Shown here: positions 6,186-6,906 of the stretch, piece after piece
How positions within the stretch are numbered: position 1 is the stretch's first letter
Layout: each line of letters opens with the position of its first letter
Source: Proteobacteria bacterium UBA7821
Lineage (GTDB): Bacteria > Pseudomonadota > Gammaproteobacteria > Comchoanobacterales > Comchoanobacteraceae
Assembly (NCBI GenBank): GCA_002480165.1
Contig: DLBP01000099.1
Location: forward strand, 419 to 7,324
DNA length: 6,906 bases
Reading direction: 5' to 3'
Translations under genes and position numbers: made by a program
Notes under the pieces: model-generated
Told to the model about the DNA's origin: nothing
What the model saw: only the letters and a program-made list of their open reading frames with translations
Databases searched by the model: none

Positions 6186-6731
6186 ATGGCAAGAAAACCA
6201 AGAACGATATCACGATACCAAAAAGAGCAGCTAAGAGGCGATATGCGCTTTGACTCTCTTAAGATTTATCGATTTTCCTCAATGGTGATGAAAGAAGGTA
6301 AGCGTGCCTTATCTTACAAAATCATCTATGATGCGCTCGATCATGTTCATCATTCATTTGAGAAGTCACAAGAGGTCAAGTCAGATAAGCCAAAGGATGA
6401 GCGGATTATGGAGCTGTTTGACAAGGCGATTGACATTTCGAGGCCCTCATTTGAAGTCAAATCCAAACGAATTGGTGGTGCTAACTACCAGATCCCGGTT
6501 GAGGTGAGTCGTTCAAGGCAGGAAGTTATCGTGATGAGATGGATTATTGAGCATGCTCGCAAAAGAAAAGGTGAGCCGGCTTGGAAAAGAATCGCCACCG
6601 AGATTCTAGATATCCTGAATGAAAGAGGCACGGTTATCAAAGCCAAATCTAATTTAGAGAGTATGGCTCGAGCCAACTTTGCTTTTTACAAGAGAGATAA
6701 AAGCAAAAGTGAATCACAAGGGAGTAATTAG
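6186..6731 (+). CDS. rpsG: 30S ribosomal protein S7, divergent and with an insertion
   Basis: S7 nucleates assembly of the 30S head by binding the 3' domain of 16S rRNA, and it sits near the E site. This protein has 181 residues; most S7 proteins have about 156. Identification rests on the hairpin block FEVKSKRIGGANYQIPVEV (residues 89-107), the following MRWIIEHARKR (117-127), the C-terminal RGTVIKAK...MARANFAF, and its place between rpsL and fusA. The rRNA-binding N-terminus (MARKPRTISR) is basic but four residues longer than in E. coli and poorly conserved. A charged insertion of about 12 residues (around 57-74, with KSQEVKSDKPKDER) falls in the loop between the second and third helices. 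The usual C-terminal HYRW motif is replaced by a Lys/Ser-rich tail. ATG is 10 nt after rpsL with AGGAG at good spacing. Confidence 0.96.
   Translation: MARKPRTISRYQKEQLRGDMRFDSLKIYRFSSMVMKEGKRALSYKIIYDALDHVHHSFEKSQEVKSDKPKDERIMELFDKAIDISRPSFEVKSKRIGGANYQIPVEVSRSRQEVIVMRWIIEHARKRKGEPAWKRIATEILDILNERGTVIKAKSNLESMARANFAFYKRDKSKSESQGSN
6720..6724 (+). promoter_or_regulatory. fusA ribosome binding site inside the rpsG 3' end
   Basis: GGGAG lies within the last codons of rpsG, 9 nt before the fusA ATG at 6734. With only 2 nt between the rpsG stop and the fusA start, translation of the two genes is probably coupled. Confidence 0.8.
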
Positions 6732-6733
6732 AC

Positions 6734-6906
6734 ATGAACGCCCCAAGACAAGACCCTCTAAATCGGTATAGAAACATTGGTATATCTGCCCACGTAGATG
6801 CTGGTAAAACAACGACGACCGAAAGGATCCTGTTGTACACAGGGAAAACCTACAAAGTAGGAGAGGTTCATGAGGGTGAGGCAACCATGGACTGGATGGA
6901 GCAAGA
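6734..6906 (+). CDS. fusA: Elongation factor G, N-terminal 57 residues (3' end outside window)
   Basis: EF-G is the GTPase that drives translocation of tRNA and mRNA on the ribosome and, with RRF, ribosome recycling. The visible part begins MNAPRQDPLNRYRNIGISAH and contains the P-loop AHVDAGKT (residues 19-26), followed by TTTERILLYTG and the EF-G-specific GEVHEGEATMDWMEQ that leads into switch I. The frame is open to the window edge. The N-terminus is two residues longer than in E. coli before the conserved RYRNIGISAH. It is the third gene of the str operon; tuf may follow beyond the window, as in many gammaproteobacteria. Confidence 0.97.
   Translation, partial: MNAPRQDPLNRYRNIGISAHVDAGKTTTTERILLYTGKTYKVGEVHEGEATMDWMEQ

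Noticed and set aside
6649..6840. Minus-strand open frame across the rpsG-fusA junction
   Set aside because: It overlaps two well-supported genes on the other strand and has no family resemblance.

Overview
The window is a continuous block of housekeeping genes, all on the + strand: the 3' part of rpoB, complete rpoC, complete rpsL, complete rpsG and the first 57 codons of fusA. Coding density is near total. The longest non-coding stretch is the 99 bp between rpoC and rpsL, and no stretch without a gene exceeds 300 bp. I see no RNA genes, insertion sequences, CRISPR arrays or phage genes.

The organism is a proteobacterium, most likely a gammaproteobacterium. The beta subunit carries the lineage insert before its catalytic lysine region. 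The beta' subunit carries a long insert in the trigger loop (SI3) that aligns almost end to end with E. coli. Base composition is moderate, roughly mid-40s % GC by eye on a few lines, and the genetic code looks standard. Several normally fixed residues are changed and S7 is strongly diverged, so this looks like a deep or fast-evolving lineage rather than an enteric relative. The genus cannot be named from this window.

Layout: 1-1353 encodes the C-terminal third of RNA polymerase beta. A 43-bp gap with a strong Shine-Dalgarno leads to rpoC (1397-5692). The 99-bp gap after rpoC holds a near-consensus sigma70 promoter (TTGACA, 17 bp, TAGAAT) whose -35 box forms one arm of a perfect inverted repeat. 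It drives a tightly packed str operon: rpsL (5792-6175), rpsG (6186-6731, 10-nt gap) and fusA (6734 onward, 2-nt gap). I see no intrinsic terminator, so rpoBC transcripts may also read into the str operon. Together the genes encode the transcription catalytic core, the 30S decoding and head proteins S12 and S7, and the translocase EF-G.

No novel multi-gene system is present; this is an ordinary core-genome region. The points worth a second look are at the level of residues and regulation: a natural Arg at S12 position 88 (a streptomycin-resistance position), Met in place of the near-invariant Gln next to the beta' catalytic Asp triad, changes in the beta C-terminal block, an extended and internally duplicated beta' N-terminus, a 12-residue insertion in S7, loss of the space for the E. 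coli-type S7 autoregulatory site, and the palindrome over the str promoter.
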